This document shows, one piece after another, positions 38,288 through 46,832 of a stretch of 64,000 bases of DNA. Source of the DNA: Flavobacterium sandaracinum (GTDB taxonomy: Bacteria; Bacteroidota; Bacteroidia; Flavobacteriales; Flavobacteriaceae). Location: positions 1 to 64,000 of the forward strand of contig NZ_SMFN01000019.1 of the NCBI RefSeq assembly GCF_004349135.1, given 5' to 3'. A program made the translations under genes and the position numbers. The stretch's first letter is position 1, and each line of letters begins with the position of its first letter. Below the pieces are notes generated by a model. It was given only the letters and a program-made list of their open reading frames with translations. It was not told where the DNA came from and searched no databases.

Positions 38288-39019
38288 TCAATAATGCGTA
38301 ATAAATTTGGCGTTTTTTTCAATATTTTTAAAATATTTAAATATTTTAGCAGAAGAAGTTTCAGCCATATATTTTAGAAAATCTTCATCCGGCCTAGCAT
38401 TGAATTCTTCAATAATATCACTATCTACTTTCACGGTTATTTTGGTAGTTCGACCAAATGACAACTCCTCTTGTAGTGTAATTATTTTTTGAGATTTGAT
38501 ATTCAATTTGGAAAATTCCGAGTAAAATAAATCGTAGAAATCAGAACCTAATTTTGTTTTTGTTTCATTAGCGACAATCCCTATCATTTCCAGTCCATCA
38601 TTAGGCCTTATTACAGTTACTTTAGCTTCATCTTCTCCACCAAAAACAACACGATCTTTCCCTATTATTTTATTATCCTCATCATAAATCAATAACAATA
38701 TAATAATCTGATCTTGTGCCCCCCTGCTAACCTGTGTTTTAGAAAGGCTAACTTTTTGAATCGGCTCTAATGTAGCACGACCTTCCTGTGCATTGTCAGA
38801 TCTATTAGCATTTGCCTTATTTTTCTTAAAAACAGTAAGTTTGAATGAAATATTTCTAAATTCAGATTTTAAATTTTCTACTGTTGCTGTTGCCGAAAGT
38901 GTATTTTCTATTTCTTCGACTTCTATTTTTGGTTTAATGTCCTTATTAATATTCTGAGAAAAACAAAACCCTATATTAAAAAAGAAAAGGAGAATGATCT
39001 TATACTTACTTGATTTCAT
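38288..39019 (-). CDS. csgE: Curli secretion specificity factor CsgE with N-terminal extension
   Basis: A 243-residue exported protein (signal ending FCFSQ). The last 110 residues match CsgE: SDFYDLFYSEFSKLNIKSQ, ITLQEELSFGRTTKITVKVD, and the cap-forming tail with EFNARPDEDFLKYMAE. CsgE caps the periplasmic side of CsgG and selects curli subunits. E. coli CsgE is only 129 residues; the extra N-terminal 110 residues here look like a beta-sandwich domain (IEVEEIENTLSATATVENLKSEF) and probably add a periplasmic contact. The start codon is 3 bp from the csgB-like stop, so translation may be coupled. Confidence 0.9.
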   Translation of the reverse strand: MKSSKYKIILLFFFNIGFCFSQNINKDIKPKIEVEEIENTLSATATVENLKSEFRNISFKLTVFKKNKANANRSDNAQEGRATLEPIQKVSLSKTQVSRGAQDQIIILLLIYDEDNKIIGKDRVVFGGEDEAKVTVIRPNDGLEMIGIVANETKTKLGSDFYDLFYSEFSKLNIKSQKIITLQEELSFGRTTKITVKVDSDIIEEFNARPDEDFLKYMAETSSAKIFKYFKNIEKNAKFITHY

Positions 39020-39022
39020 AAC

Positions 39023-39544
39023 CTAATGATTAAATATGTAGATAGTCCCTGAGTTTCCAGTCTGAGTAATTTTTAAATCCTTTGAAATAGAATTTGTACC
39101 GTTATTAAACAACGTAAGATTATTTCCTTCCTGATTTATAGACATGTCAATAGCAGAACCCGAGTACAAAGAAAAATCACTTATAAAATTATTAGATCCC
39201 GATTGTGAAACGAACTGATTTAGATCACCCGTATTCTTATACATATCTAAATAATTATTAAATCCATTCTGGTTTACGGCGATTTCATAATTTTCGGACT
39301 TTATAGTAACAGTCGCATAATTATTAAAGCCTACCTGTTGTACTTGTATTAAATTATTATTTTGAAGATAATTATCTAATAGTTGAGTTTGGCCAATGGC
39401 ACCATCATTAAATTTAGAAAGTGTCGTTTTATCTATCAGTTCATAAATACCTGAAGAAGTATTTGTTTGAAGAACTTGTGCTTTTACGTAACTGACATTT
39501 AAAAATGCAATGATAAAAAGCGTAGTGTAAATTTTTGATTTCAT
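39023..39544 (-). CDS. csgB: Curlin-repeat minor subunit (CsgB-like)
   Basis: A 173-residue exported protein (signal ending VKAQ) with degenerate curlin repeats of the Q-x-G-x-N-x type: IQVQQVGFNNYATV, IAVNQNGFNNYLDM, QFVSQSGSNNFIS, MSINQEGNNLTLF, LKITQTGNSGTIY. The repeats are fewer and less regular than in the major subunit next to it, fitting a nucleator like CsgB. It could equally be a second CsgA-type subunit; the name follows operon position and repeat quality. It lies downstream of csgA after a weak terminator, so it should be made in lower amounts. Confidence 0.82.
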   Translation of the reverse strand: MKSKIYTTLFIIAFLNVSYVKAQVLQTNTSSGIYELIDKTTLSKFNDGAIGQTQLLDNYLQNNNLIQVQQVGFNNYATVTIKSENYEIAVNQNGFNNYLDMYKNTGDLNQFVSQSGSNNFISDFSLYSGSAIDMSINQEGNNLTLFNNGTNSISKDLKITQTGNSGTIYIFNH

Positions 39545-39720
39545 GACTTGTTAATTTATTGTCAAACACATAAAATAGTAGATTCTGAAAATAATTACAA
39601 AAACGAATCATAGAACTAAACTCAAAAAATAAAAAAGAATTTAGGTAGGAGAATTTTGAAAAACTTGGTCTGAAAAGAAAAAATTCAACCGAATTATTCT
39701 TAGATAATTTTTTTTTAATA

Positions 39721-39760
39721 AAAAAGGGATAGAGCTGATACTTCAACTCCATCCCCTTTA
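39721..39760 (-). terminator. Intra-operon hairpin between csgA and csgB-like gene
   Basis: On the minus strand AAGGGGATGGAGTTG pairs with CAGCTCTATCCCTT (with G-U pairs), followed by TTTTTTATT. It lies just after the csgA stop. A leaky terminator here would give high csgA and lower csgB-csgG expression. Confidence 0.65.
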
Positions 39761-39772
39761 TAAGTATGAAAT

Positions 39773-40459
39773 TTAGTTCGATTGCATTACAATACTTAAA
39801 TTTCCAAGTCCCCATTGGTTCACAGTACTCATGTGATCATTACCAGTTTGAAAAGTCCAAGCAGCGTTAGAAGTTCCATATTGATTAATGTAAGAAGTAT
39901 TGTCAGCTCCAAATTGAACCGTAAGAGCTGAATTATCATCTCCTAATTGATATACATTGGCATCGTTAAAAAATCCAACTTGCAATACATCAGAACTATT
40001 TCCGTCTCCAATTTGCATTACATTTGAACTGTTTCCCACAATAAACTGTAATGTTGTTGAGGAATTATCTCTTCCTAATTGAGTAGTTTGAGAATAATTA
40101 AACTCTCCTAATTGCCCAGTAACGGCATCATTTCTTCTACCATTTTGGTCAATAAAAGCAGCATTTGCAAAGCCAAGTTGTCCAATGTAAGCATCATTGC
40201 GACGGCCATCTTGCTCAACATCTGCAAGGTTTAAAAACCCTCCTTGATTGGTATCAGATTCATTGAATCTACCATCTTGATCAATAATTGCTAAGTTGGC
40301 CACTCCTAACTGCAAAACATCTGAATCGTTTTGCATTCCAACTTGCATTACTAAGCCTGCATTTGCAGTTCCTACTTGGTTCACCATACTTACGTTCCCT
40401 TGTGCAAAAGCCAATGAACCTACTAGCATCGCGGAGATGCTCAAAATTACTTTTTTCAT
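39773..40459 (-). CDS. csgA: Major curlin subunit (CsgA-like amyloid)
   Basis: A 228-residue secreted amyloid subunit. I choose the start at 40459 (MKKVILSISAMLVG), which gives a normal signal peptide ending AFAQ; an upstream in-frame Met adds 13 unlikely residues. The mature chain is built almost entirely of about 18 half-repeats of roughly 11 residues with the core Q-x-G-x-x-N (NQVGTAN, MQVGMQN, LQLGVAN, DQDGRFN, and so on), the strand-loop signature of curli. E. coli CsgA has five full repeats (ten half-repeats), so this subunit is nearly twice as long. Charged Asp/Arg residues in DQDGRFN and EQDGRRN may act as gatekeepers. Confidence 0.93.
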   Translation of the reverse strand: MKKVILSISAMLVGSLAFAQGNVSMVNQVGTANAGLVMQVGMQNDSDVLQLGVANLAIIDQDGRFNESDTNQGGFLNLADVEQDGRRNDAYIGQLGFANAAFIDQNGRRNDAVTGQLGEFNYSQTTQLGRDNSSTTLQFIVGNSSNVMQIGDGNSSDVLQVGFFNDANVYQLGDDNSALTVQFGADNTSYINQYGTSNAAWTFQTGNDHMSTVNQWGLGNLSIVMQSN

Positions 40460-41040
40460 AATAAATATATTTAATTGGTTGTTAATACAAATTATCATGT
40501 AGGTTTAAAAAAAGTGATTTGGGAACCTCTTTTTTTGTGTAATAAATAACAAGACTTTTAGTATTAATAATAGCCTCTATTTTTTAACTACATATCAAAG
40601 ATATAAAACATAATTAAAAACAACCACGTATAAATACTTGTTTTTCATGCAATTAAACTAATTTTCGATGAAATGTAATTCTGTATCGATAAACTACGTT
40701 TTATCAAAATTTATAAACAAGAAAAGTACTACTTAATATTATATTGCCAAAATTCCTCTTATTTATACTATATTTAGTAAGAACTATAATATGAAAACAA
40801 CAAGATAAAGCGAAGAAAACTTTAGGAATACATTTTAAGACATTCAATAGCTCCGTTATCATCCTCAAGTTCTAAATATCAAAAAAAGATAGTATGTACT
40901 TTTACATTTGAAACTCTAATAAATGAAACCTATTTTATATCTCTAATTGAAATCATTTAAAAATAAAATCAAAACATTACTACTCCTTACTAACTAGACC
41001 TAATATTGTTATTTTGATTGATGAAAAGTTTTGAGATAAA
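40460..41040. other. Regulatory region upstream of csgA
   Basis: About 580 bp with no gene, AT-rich, between divergently placed csgA and the glnA terminator. It presumably holds the control region of the curli operon. I see only weak -7 matches (for example TAATTTG near 40490) and no CsgD-like regulator gene nearby. Confidence 0.5.
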
Positions 41041-41072
41041 AAAATGCCTCTCCAAAAAGGAAAGGCATTTAG
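41041..41072 (-). terminator. Terminator of glnA
   Basis: AAATGCCT-TCC pairs with GGA-AGGCATTT, followed on the minus strand by a T run, 22 bp after the glnA stop. Confidence 0.88.
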
Positions 41073-41093
41073 AAATTTTAGAAAAACTACTTA

Positions 41094-43283
41094 TTACTTC
41101 GTAAATAATAATTCTCTATATTTAGTTAAAGTCCAGATTTCATTGTCTACCAACAACTCTAATTTATCACAATGATTTCTAATAATTTCAAAATAAGGTT
41201 TTACTTTATTGCAATATGCTTCAGCCATTTCCTGTGCATCAGTCAAATTATTAGCACTCTTTCTCTCGTTAGTCATCTCTTGTACTTTAGAGTTGATTCC
41301 TTCTATATGACCTGAAATTTCTTTTATCAAAACAATTTGCTCTTTAGCTATTGTTTCAAAATCTGCTCCAAAAATGTCTTTTAGTCCTTTTACATTAGCA
41401 ATCAGCGTATTTTGATAACGAATTGCAGTTGGTATAACGTGATTTTTTGAAATATCACCTAAAACGCGACCTTCAATTTGGATTTTCTTGGTATATTCCT
41501 CTAATTCAATTTCGTATCGAGCTTCTACTTCAATATGATTCATAATATTCAATTCAGAAAACAGATCTAAAGATTGTTTAGAAATTCTTGCTTTTAAAGC
41601 TTCAGGCGTCGTTTTGAAATTACTCAAACCTCTTTTTGCAGCTTCAATTTCCCATTCTTCACTATAACCGTCTCCTTCAAAAAGGATTTTTTTAGATTGT
41701 TTAATGTACTCTCTTAAAACATTGAAGATCGCATCATCTTTCTTCATGTCTTTAGAATCAATCAAAGCATCAACTTCAACTTTAAAATCTCTAAGTTGTT
41801 TTGCAACAATAGCGTTTAGAGTGGTCATTGCATTCGAGCAGTTCGCCGTAGATCCTACTGCTCTAAACTCAAATTTATTTCCTGTAAAAGCAAAAGGTGA
41901 CGTTCTATTTCTATCAGTGTTGTCTAAAAGAACGTCTGGAATTTTTCCTACTACGTTTAATTTTAGATCTGTTTTTTCTTCTGGAGATAATTTACCGGTA
42001 GTCACCCCTTCTAATTCCGCTAAAACTTTAGTCAATTGTCCACCAATAAATACAGAGATGATTGCCGGCGGCGCTTCATTAGCTCCTAATCTATGATCAT
42101 TACTTGCTGAAGCAATAGCAGCTCTCAATAGTGACTCATTATCATTTACCGCTTTTATGGTATTAATAAAGAATGTCAAAAACTGCAAATTACTCATTGG
42201 CGTTTTACTAGGACTCAACAAGTTTACACCCGTATCAGTAGCTAAAGACCAGTTATTGTGTTTTCCTGAACCATTCACTCCTTTGAAAGGTTTTTCATGG
42301 AATAACACTTTCAATTCGTGACGTTCAGCTACTTTTTGCATTACATCCATCAACAAACAGTTGTGATCCACAGCCAAGTTTGTTTCTTCAAAAATAGGCG
42401 CTAATTCAAATTGATTTGGCGCTACTTCATTATGACGTGTTTTTACTGGAATTCCTAACAACATACATTCTTGTTCCAAATCTCTCATGTAAGTCAAGGC
42501 GCGAGTTGGAATAGATCCAAAATAATGGTCGTCTAATTGTTGCCCTTTTGCAGAAGTATGTCCTAACAAAGTTCTTCCTGTCATAATAAGATCAGGACGA
42601 GAATTTGCTAGCGCTCTGTCTACTAAAAAATATTCTTGTTCCCAACCTAAAGTTGCAGTAACTTTTTTTACATTTTTATCAAAATATTTACATACTTCGG
42701 TAGCAGCATCATCCATAACCATAAGGGCACGCAATAAAGGTGTCTTATAATCTAAAGCCTCTCCGGTGTACGAAATAAAAACAGTTGGAATACATAAAGT
42801 AGTTCCAAAAATAAATGCTGGCGAGGTTGGATCCCAGGCAGTATATCCTCTTGCTTCAAATGTATTTCTAATTCCACCATTTGGGAAACTGGAAGCATCC
42901 GGTTCTTGTTGTACCAATTGAGCACCACCAAATTTTTCAACAGGATCGCTACCGTCATAAGATGTCTCAAAAAAAGCATCATGTTTCTCTGCTGTTGTAC
43001 CTGTAAGTGGTTGAAACCAGTGCGTATAATGAGTTACTCCTTTAGATAAAGCCCACTCTTTCATACCCATAGCGATATAATCCGCTAATTTTCTGTCTAT
43101 TTTAGTTCCATGCTGAACTGCATCGCGAACTCCTTTAAAAGCATCAGAAGTCAAAAACTGCTTCATTGCTTTGTCATTAAAGACATTTGAACCAAAAATA
43201 GTAGATTTTCTATCAGATTCTTCAAATTTAACTGGCTTTCTGGTCGATGCTTCTCTCAAAGCTTGAAAACGTAATGTTGACAT
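41094..43283 (-). CDS. glnA: Glutamine synthetase type III
   Basis: A 729-residue cytoplasmic enzyme that makes glutamine from glutamate and ammonia. The length and the N-terminal KPVKFEESDRKSTIFGSNVFND mark the GSIII class typical of Bacteroidota. The catalytic core is seen in LGWEQEYFLVD, TRHNEVAPNQFELAPIFEE, FKGVNGSGKHNNWSL and SPFAFTGNKFEFRAVGS. C-terminal helices (about 600-729) are the class-specific extension. It is monocistronic: its own terminator follows and a promoter box (TATATTTG, 43325-43332) precedes it. No PII or ammonium transporter gene is adjacent. Confidence 0.97.
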   Translation of the reverse strand: MSTLRFQALREASTRKPVKFEESDRKSTIFGSNVFNDKAMKQFLTSDAFKGVRDAVQHGTKIDRKLADYIAMGMKEWALSKGVTHYTHWFQPLTGTTAEKHDAFFETSYDGSDPVEKFGGAQLVQQEPDASSFPNGGIRNTFEARGYTAWDPTSPAFIFGTTLCIPTVFISYTGEALDYKTPLLRALMVMDDAATEVCKYFDKNVKKVTATLGWEQEYFLVDRALANSRPDLIMTGRTLLGHTSAKGQQLDDHYFGSIPTRALTYMRDLEQECMLLGIPVKTRHNEVAPNQFELAPIFEETNLAVDHNCLLMDVMQKVAERHELKVLFHEKPFKGVNGSGKHNNWSLATDTGVNLLSPSKTPMSNLQFLTFFINTIKAVNDNESLLRAAIASASNDHRLGANEAPPAIISVFIGGQLTKVLAELEGVTTGKLSPEEKTDLKLNVVGKIPDVLLDNTDRNRTSPFAFTGNKFEFRAVGSTANCSNAMTTLNAIVAKQLRDFKVEVDALIDSKDMKKDDAIFNVLREYIKQSKKILFEGDGYSEEWEIEAAKRGLSNFKTTPEALKARISKQSLDLFSELNIMNHIEVEARYEIELEEYTKKIQIEGRVLGDISKNHVIPTAIRYQNTLIANVKGLKDIFGADFETIAKEQIVLIKEISGHIEGINSKVQEMTNERKSANNLTDAQEMAEAYCNKVKPYFEIIRNHCDKLELLVDNEIWTLTKYRELLFTK

Positions 43284-43324
43284 AAAAATTGTTTTTAATT
43301 AATTAGACCCCTATTATTTTGATG

Positions 43325-43332
43325 CAAATATA
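43325..43332 (-). promoter_or_regulatory. Putative -7 box for glnA
   Basis: TATATTTG on the minus strand about 42 nt upstream of the glnA start. A clear -33 TTG is lacking. Confidence 0.5.
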
Positions 43333-43578
43333 ATTTAATTATTACTTTTAAGAAATTTTGCCTCTAATTTTTATGGGCCAAAGACCTAAATTTACGAAAT
43401 CAACAAAAAAATATACTTAAAATCACAACTTAGTAATTTTAAAGCCGTTATTTTCGAAAGTGATAGATTTGATAAAAAAACCAAAAGAGTAAAAAGTCAG
43501 TAACTTTTCCTTAAAATTTCTAGTTAAGTTAAACAATCAAAAAGTATCTTTACGCAAAAATTTAAATACCTAAAATTT

Positions 43579-44526
43579 ATGATTGTCTGGATTTCTTTTT
43601 TAACTGCTGTTTTGATTTTTTTAGCTCTAGATTTGGGAGTTTTTAATAAAACACCACACATTATAAGTTCCAAAGAGGCCGGCAAATGGACCGCAATATG
43701 GGTGACATTATCTTTTATGTTCTCTGGAGTAATTTACTGGCTTTACACTACGGATTATATTGCCAATCCAGATTCTTTAAAACCTGCTGCCGCATCAATA
43801 AAGTTCATTACGGGCTATTTGATAGAATTATCCCTTAGTATTGATAATATTTTTGTTATCGCTATTATTTTTTCTGCCTTTAAAATTCCGCAAAAATACC
43901 AACATAGAGTACTATTTTGGGGAATTCTTGGCGCTATAGTCTTTAGAGGTCTGATGATCTATTTTGGAGTTTTATTGATTAACAAATTCTCATGGATGAC
44001 CTATATTTTTGGAGGTTTTCTAATTTACACCGCCATGAAAATGTTATTTAGTGGAGAAGACGAAAAATTTGAACCAAAAAAATCATTCATTTATAAAGTG
44101 CTGAAAAAAGTCATGCCAATTTCTAATCACATTGATGGAGAGCATTTCTTTGTAAAAAGAAGACATATTACAGCCGCTACTCCTCTATTTGTTGCGCTAA
44201 TCGTAATTGAAGTTATGGATGTCGTTTTTGCGATTGATAGTGTTCCTGCAATTTTAGCCATAACAAGTGATCCTTTCTTAGTTTTTAGTTCTAATATCTT
44301 TGCCATTTTAGGATTGCGTTCTATGTATTTCTTTCTGGCTCACATGCTAGACAAATTTGCTCATTTAGAGTACAGTCTAATTGCCATCTTAACTTTTGTA
44401 GGTGTTAAAATGCTACTCCATGATTATCTAAAATTGCCAGAATGGGTGTCACTCGCTTTTATAGCCGTTTCCCTTATCGCAGGAATTATTGCGTCACTTA
44501 GAAAGAGCAGTAAAGAAATGGTATAA
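43579..44526 (+). CDS. TerC/Alx family integral membrane protein
   Basis: A 315-residue polytopic protein of the TerC family, with roughly eight to nine hydrophobic segments. The two family hallmarks, acidic residues inside membrane helices, are visible as SLSIDNIFVIAIIFSAF (about 88-104) and EVMDVVFAIDSVPAIL (about 214-229). TerC-type proteins are tied to tellurite resistance, and Alx/MntX-type relatives to manganese export and co-translational metallation of exoenzymes. No ter operon is present here, so a manganese-related role is the more likely inference. A TATCTTTA box lies shortly upstream, and a strong terminator follows. Confidence 0.92.
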   Translation: MIVWISFLTAVLIFLALDLGVFNKTPHIISSKEAGKWTAIWVTLSFMFSGVIYWLYTTDYIANPDSLKPAAASIKFITGYLIELSLSIDNIFVIAIIFSAFKIPQKYQHRVLFWGILGAIVFRGLMIYFGVLLINKFSWMTYIFGGFLIYTAMKMLFSGEDEKFEPKKSFIYKVLKKVMPISNHIDGEHFFVKRRHITAATPLFVALIVIEVMDVVFAIDSVPAILAITSDPFLVFSSNIFAILGLRSMYFFLAHMLDKFAHLEYSLIAILTFVGVKMLLHDYLKLPEWVSLAFIAVSLIAGIIASLRKSSKEMV

Positions 44527-44547
44527 AACAAAAAAAGTACAAACAAT

Positions 44548-44579
44548 AAAAAAAGGAAATCTCTCGATTTCCTTTTTTT
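44548..44579. terminator. Bidirectional terminator after the TerC gene
   Basis: AAAAAAGGAAAT pairs with ATTTCCTTTTTT across a six-base loop, between convergent genes at 43579 and 44597. Confidence 0.88.
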
Positions 44580-44596
44580 ATTGTTAAAATTCATCC

Positions 44597-45097
44597 CTAC
44601 AAATTGATTTTCTTAACACTATTCCCATCAACTTTTAATGCAGACATTACGGAATCAATATTGTTTTTATTAATCGTTTTAGCAAATCCATCTGGTATGA
44701 TAACAATTCTAAAAGTTTGATTTTGTGTCCAACTAGACGGCAATGTATTCAGACTGAAATTAGCCGACAAAAAGATATTCACGTTAAATCTAGAATAATC
44801 AAAATTGAAATCTAGTGCTCCACCATCATTAAAATAATACGTTTGAGGCATTAACTTCCAAACATCTTGTCCATTTACTACATCATATAAATGGTAAACT
44901 AAAACAGAATCCGAGGAATAAATTGGTGGATCAAAAACGACCAATCTACTATAATTATTATTGAAATTAAATGAAGTCGTCACTTCAAAAACTTCTGTTC
45001 TTGGGCTATTATCCGTATTGTCATATACTTCTGTTATTTCACAACTTTGTAGTGCCATCATCCCGATGAAAACTAAAAATAAGGTAATTTTTTTCAT
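44597..45097 (-). CDS. Hypothetical lipoprotein
   Basis: A 166-residue lipoprotein with signal MKKITLFLVFIGMMALQSC. The mature part begins with an acidic stretch (EITEVYDNTDNSPRTEVFEV) and continues as a strand-rich domain with several Asn/Phe/Tyr residues (FNFNNNYSRLVVFDPPIYSSD). No family is recognised. It is convergent with TerC and divergent from the DUF1543 gene, so it is expressed alone. Anchoring to a membrane facing the periplasm or surface is inferred from the lipobox. Confidence 0.72.
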   Translation of the reverse strand: MKKITLFLVFIGMMALQSCEITEVYDNTDNSPRTEVFEVTTSFNFNNNYSRLVVFDPPIYSSDSVLVYHLYDVVNGQDVWKLMPQTYYFNDGGALDFNFDYSRFNVNIFLSANFSLNTLPSSWTQNQTFRIVIIPDGFAKTINKNNIDSVMSALKVDGNSVKKINL

Positions 45098-45172
45098 TCT
45101 TTATCGTTTTTATAATTTATATTAAAAAACACTATCCATGAATTGTGCCAAATTTTATTGTGAAGAATTTTG

Positions 45173-45180
45173 TACTTTTG
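45173..45180 (+). promoter_or_regulatory. Putative -7 box abutting the DUF1543 start codon
   Basis: TACTTTTG ends four bases before the ATG at 45185, leaving essentially no 5' untranslated region if used. No well-placed -33 TTG is seen. Confidence 0.5.
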
Positions 45181-45184
45181 AATT

Positions 45185-45754
45185 ATGGAACAGAAACTTA
45201 AATTATACATGATAATGCTAGGCTGTGTGCCAGAAGGACGGTTTACAGAGCAGCATGATATTTTTTTCGGAATCGGTAGTTCCTTGAAAGAATTGGTACC
45301 TCACATGAAAACTTTTTGGCCTGAAGCCAAAGGAAAAATTCATATTGATGCTTGGCGAGAAGTAACGGTAGTGGATGACTTCTTGATTGAAATAATCCCC
45401 AACAAAAATGCAATAACTGCGCCATCGGAACAGTTATTTTTCATCAATTTAGGAGGTTATAAAGAAAATGAATTTGAAGAATACCATTATAAGATGATTA
45501 CAGTTGCTCCTACTTTAGCATTAGCAGCAAAAAAATCAAAAAAAACTGCATTTTACAAGCATTGCGGTTTCAAAGAAGCACCTTCACATATTGATGATCA
45601 ATACGGAATTGATGTAGATGATATTTACAATGTTGCAGACATGCTTTCAGTGCATTTCAGAAGTTTATATTCGATAAAAATCACGAAATATGAAATAAAT
45701 TGCCAGCAAGATACTTTGCATATTGGGTATGTCAAATTAAATAAAATAAAATAA
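45185..45754 (+). CDS. DUF1543 domain-containing protein
   Basis: A 189-residue cytoplasmic protein recognised as DUF1543 from its N-terminal half: KLYMIMLGCVPEGRFTEQHDIFFGIGSSLKEL, then KIHIDAWREVTVVD and LFFINLGGYKENEFEEYHYK. The family often carries two copies of the domain in about 180-190 residues, and here the second half (KTAFYKHCGFKEAPSHIDDQYGIDVDDIY) looks like a diverged second copy. The function is unknown. The promoter box abuts the start codon. Neighbours on both sides have their own signals. Confidence 0.85.
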   Translation: MEQKLKLYMIMLGCVPEGRFTEQHDIFFGIGSSLKELVPHMKTFWPEAKGKIHIDAWREVTVVDDFLIEIIPNKNAITAPSEQLFFINLGGYKENEFEEYHYKMITVAPTLALAAKKSKKTAFYKHCGFKEAPSHIDDQYGIDVDDIYNVADMLSVHFRSLYSIKITKYEINCQQDTLHIGYVKLNKIK

Positions 45755-45888
45755 AAATCTCCTTGGCGCACACGCCTATTTCACGCAACTTTATCAAACA
45801 TTATATTTATTTTAAGACCTCTTTGTGAACTACAGCAGCATATAATTTGTAATTTTAGAATATTAACACCTCTATAAATTAAAAGAAT

Positions 45889-46434
45889 ATGGAAAAGAGA
45901 ATAGCTATTTTAGCCACAAATGGATTTGAAGAAGTTGAATTAAGTTCGCCAAAAGAATATTTAGAGCAGCAAGGATGGAAAGCAGAAATTATTAGTCCCG
46001 AAAACGGAACTATAAAAGCATGGGCCAAAACAGATTGGGGGAAAGATTATAAAGTCGACCAACTTGTAAACAATGTAAAGGCTAGCGATTACGATGCACT
46101 AGTGCTACCCGGCGGTGTAATAAATCCAGATAAATTACGAACAAATGAAGCTGCTTTGCATTTCATAAAAGACTTTTTCAAAGAAGGAAAACCAGTAGCT
46201 GCAATTTGCCATGGGCCTCAAATTTTGATAAGCGCCAATCTAGTCAAAGGAAGAAAAATGACGTCTTATCCTTCTATAAAGATTGACTTAATTAACGCAG
46301 GCGCAGAATGGCATGATAAAGAAGTAATTGTAGACAGAGGCCTTGTTACAAGCCGAAATCCTGATGATTTACCAGCATTTAATAAAAAATTAGTAGAACA
46401 AATTAAAGAAGGAAAGCAACAGCAAGTTGAATAA
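45889..46434 (+). CDS. PfpI/DJ-1 family protein (YhbO-type)
   Basis: A 181-residue DJ-1/PfpI-superfamily protein. The nucleophile elbow AICHGPQ places the catalytic Cys107 next to His108; the acidic partner is in NGFEEVEL (Glu14 or Glu15). It is the full length of the PfpI/YhbO subfamily, members of which are reported as proteases, glyoxalases or protein deglycases acting under stress; the real activity is debated. It is cytoplasmic and monocistronic with a strong terminator. The tail KEGKQQQVE is variable. Confidence 0.9.
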   Translation: MEKRIAILATNGFEEVELSSPKEYLEQQGWKAEIISPENGTIKAWAKTDWGKDYKVDQLVNNVKASDYDALVLPGGVINPDKLRTNEAALHFIKDFFKEGKPVAAICHGPQILISANLVKGRKMTSYPSIKIDLINAGAEWHDKEVIVDRGLVTSRNPDDLPAFNKKLVEQIKEGKQQQVE

Positions 46435-46449
46435 ATTTTTTAGCCTTTA

Positions 46450-46487
46450 AACAAAAAAAAATGCGGAAAATTATTTCCGCATTTTTT
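46450..46487 (+). terminator. Terminator of the PfpI-family gene
   Basis: AATGCGGAAA pairs with TTTCCGCATT with a four-base loop and flanking A and T runs, 20 bp after the stop. Confidence 0.88.
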
Positions 46488-46521
46488 ATAATATCGTAAT
46501 CGATATTTATTTCTTGAATAC

Positions 46522-46816
46522 ATCCCGATAAAAATTGGGATAACTGATACACACACTTTTCTTGAAAAGATCCCTATAAAAATCGAGATAAACGATTCAT
46601 CTTTTATTATTGATCAGATCCCGATAAAAAGCGGGATAAGCGATTCATCTTTTATTATTGAAAAAGATCCCGCCCGAAAGCGGGTTAAGCGATTCACACA
46701 CTTTTTGCTTGAATAGATCCCGATAAAAATCGGGATAAGCGATTCACACACTTTTTGCTTGAATAGATCCCGATAAAAATCGGGATAAGCGATTCACACA
46801 CTTTTTTGCAGAGCAA
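46522..46816. repeat. Tandem array of six 48-50 bp palindrome-bearing units
   Basis: Units start at 46522, 46570, 46618, 46667, 46717 and 46767. Each opens with a palindrome of the form ATCCCGATAAAAATCGGGAT, followed by AAGCGATTCA and either CACACTTTTTGCTTGAATAG or TCTTTTATTATTGAAAAAG. The rightmost units are nearly identical, the left ones diverged, with compensating changes in unit 4 (CCCGCCCGAAAGCGGG). The array fills the gap between convergent genes and has no coding potential. Confidence 0.85.
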
Positions 46817-46822
46817 AAAAGT
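46800..46822 (-). terminator. Terminator of icmF at the edge of the repeat array
   Basis: ACTTTTTTGC pairs perfectly with GCAAAAAAGT around AGA, 11 bp past the icmF stop on the minus strand; it overlaps the end of the last repeat unit. Confidence 0.65.
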
Positions 46823-46832
46823 GGTTCTCTGC

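Noticed and set aside
39441..39815. 124-codon frame between csgA and the csgB-like gene
   Set aside because: It overlaps the csgB-like gene in another frame, covers the terminator hairpin and has low-complexity Phe/Ser content.
46522..46816. Regular repeats considered as a CRISPR array
   Set aside because: The intervening segments are themselves repeated and are not unique spacers, each unit carries its own palindrome, and there are no cas genes.
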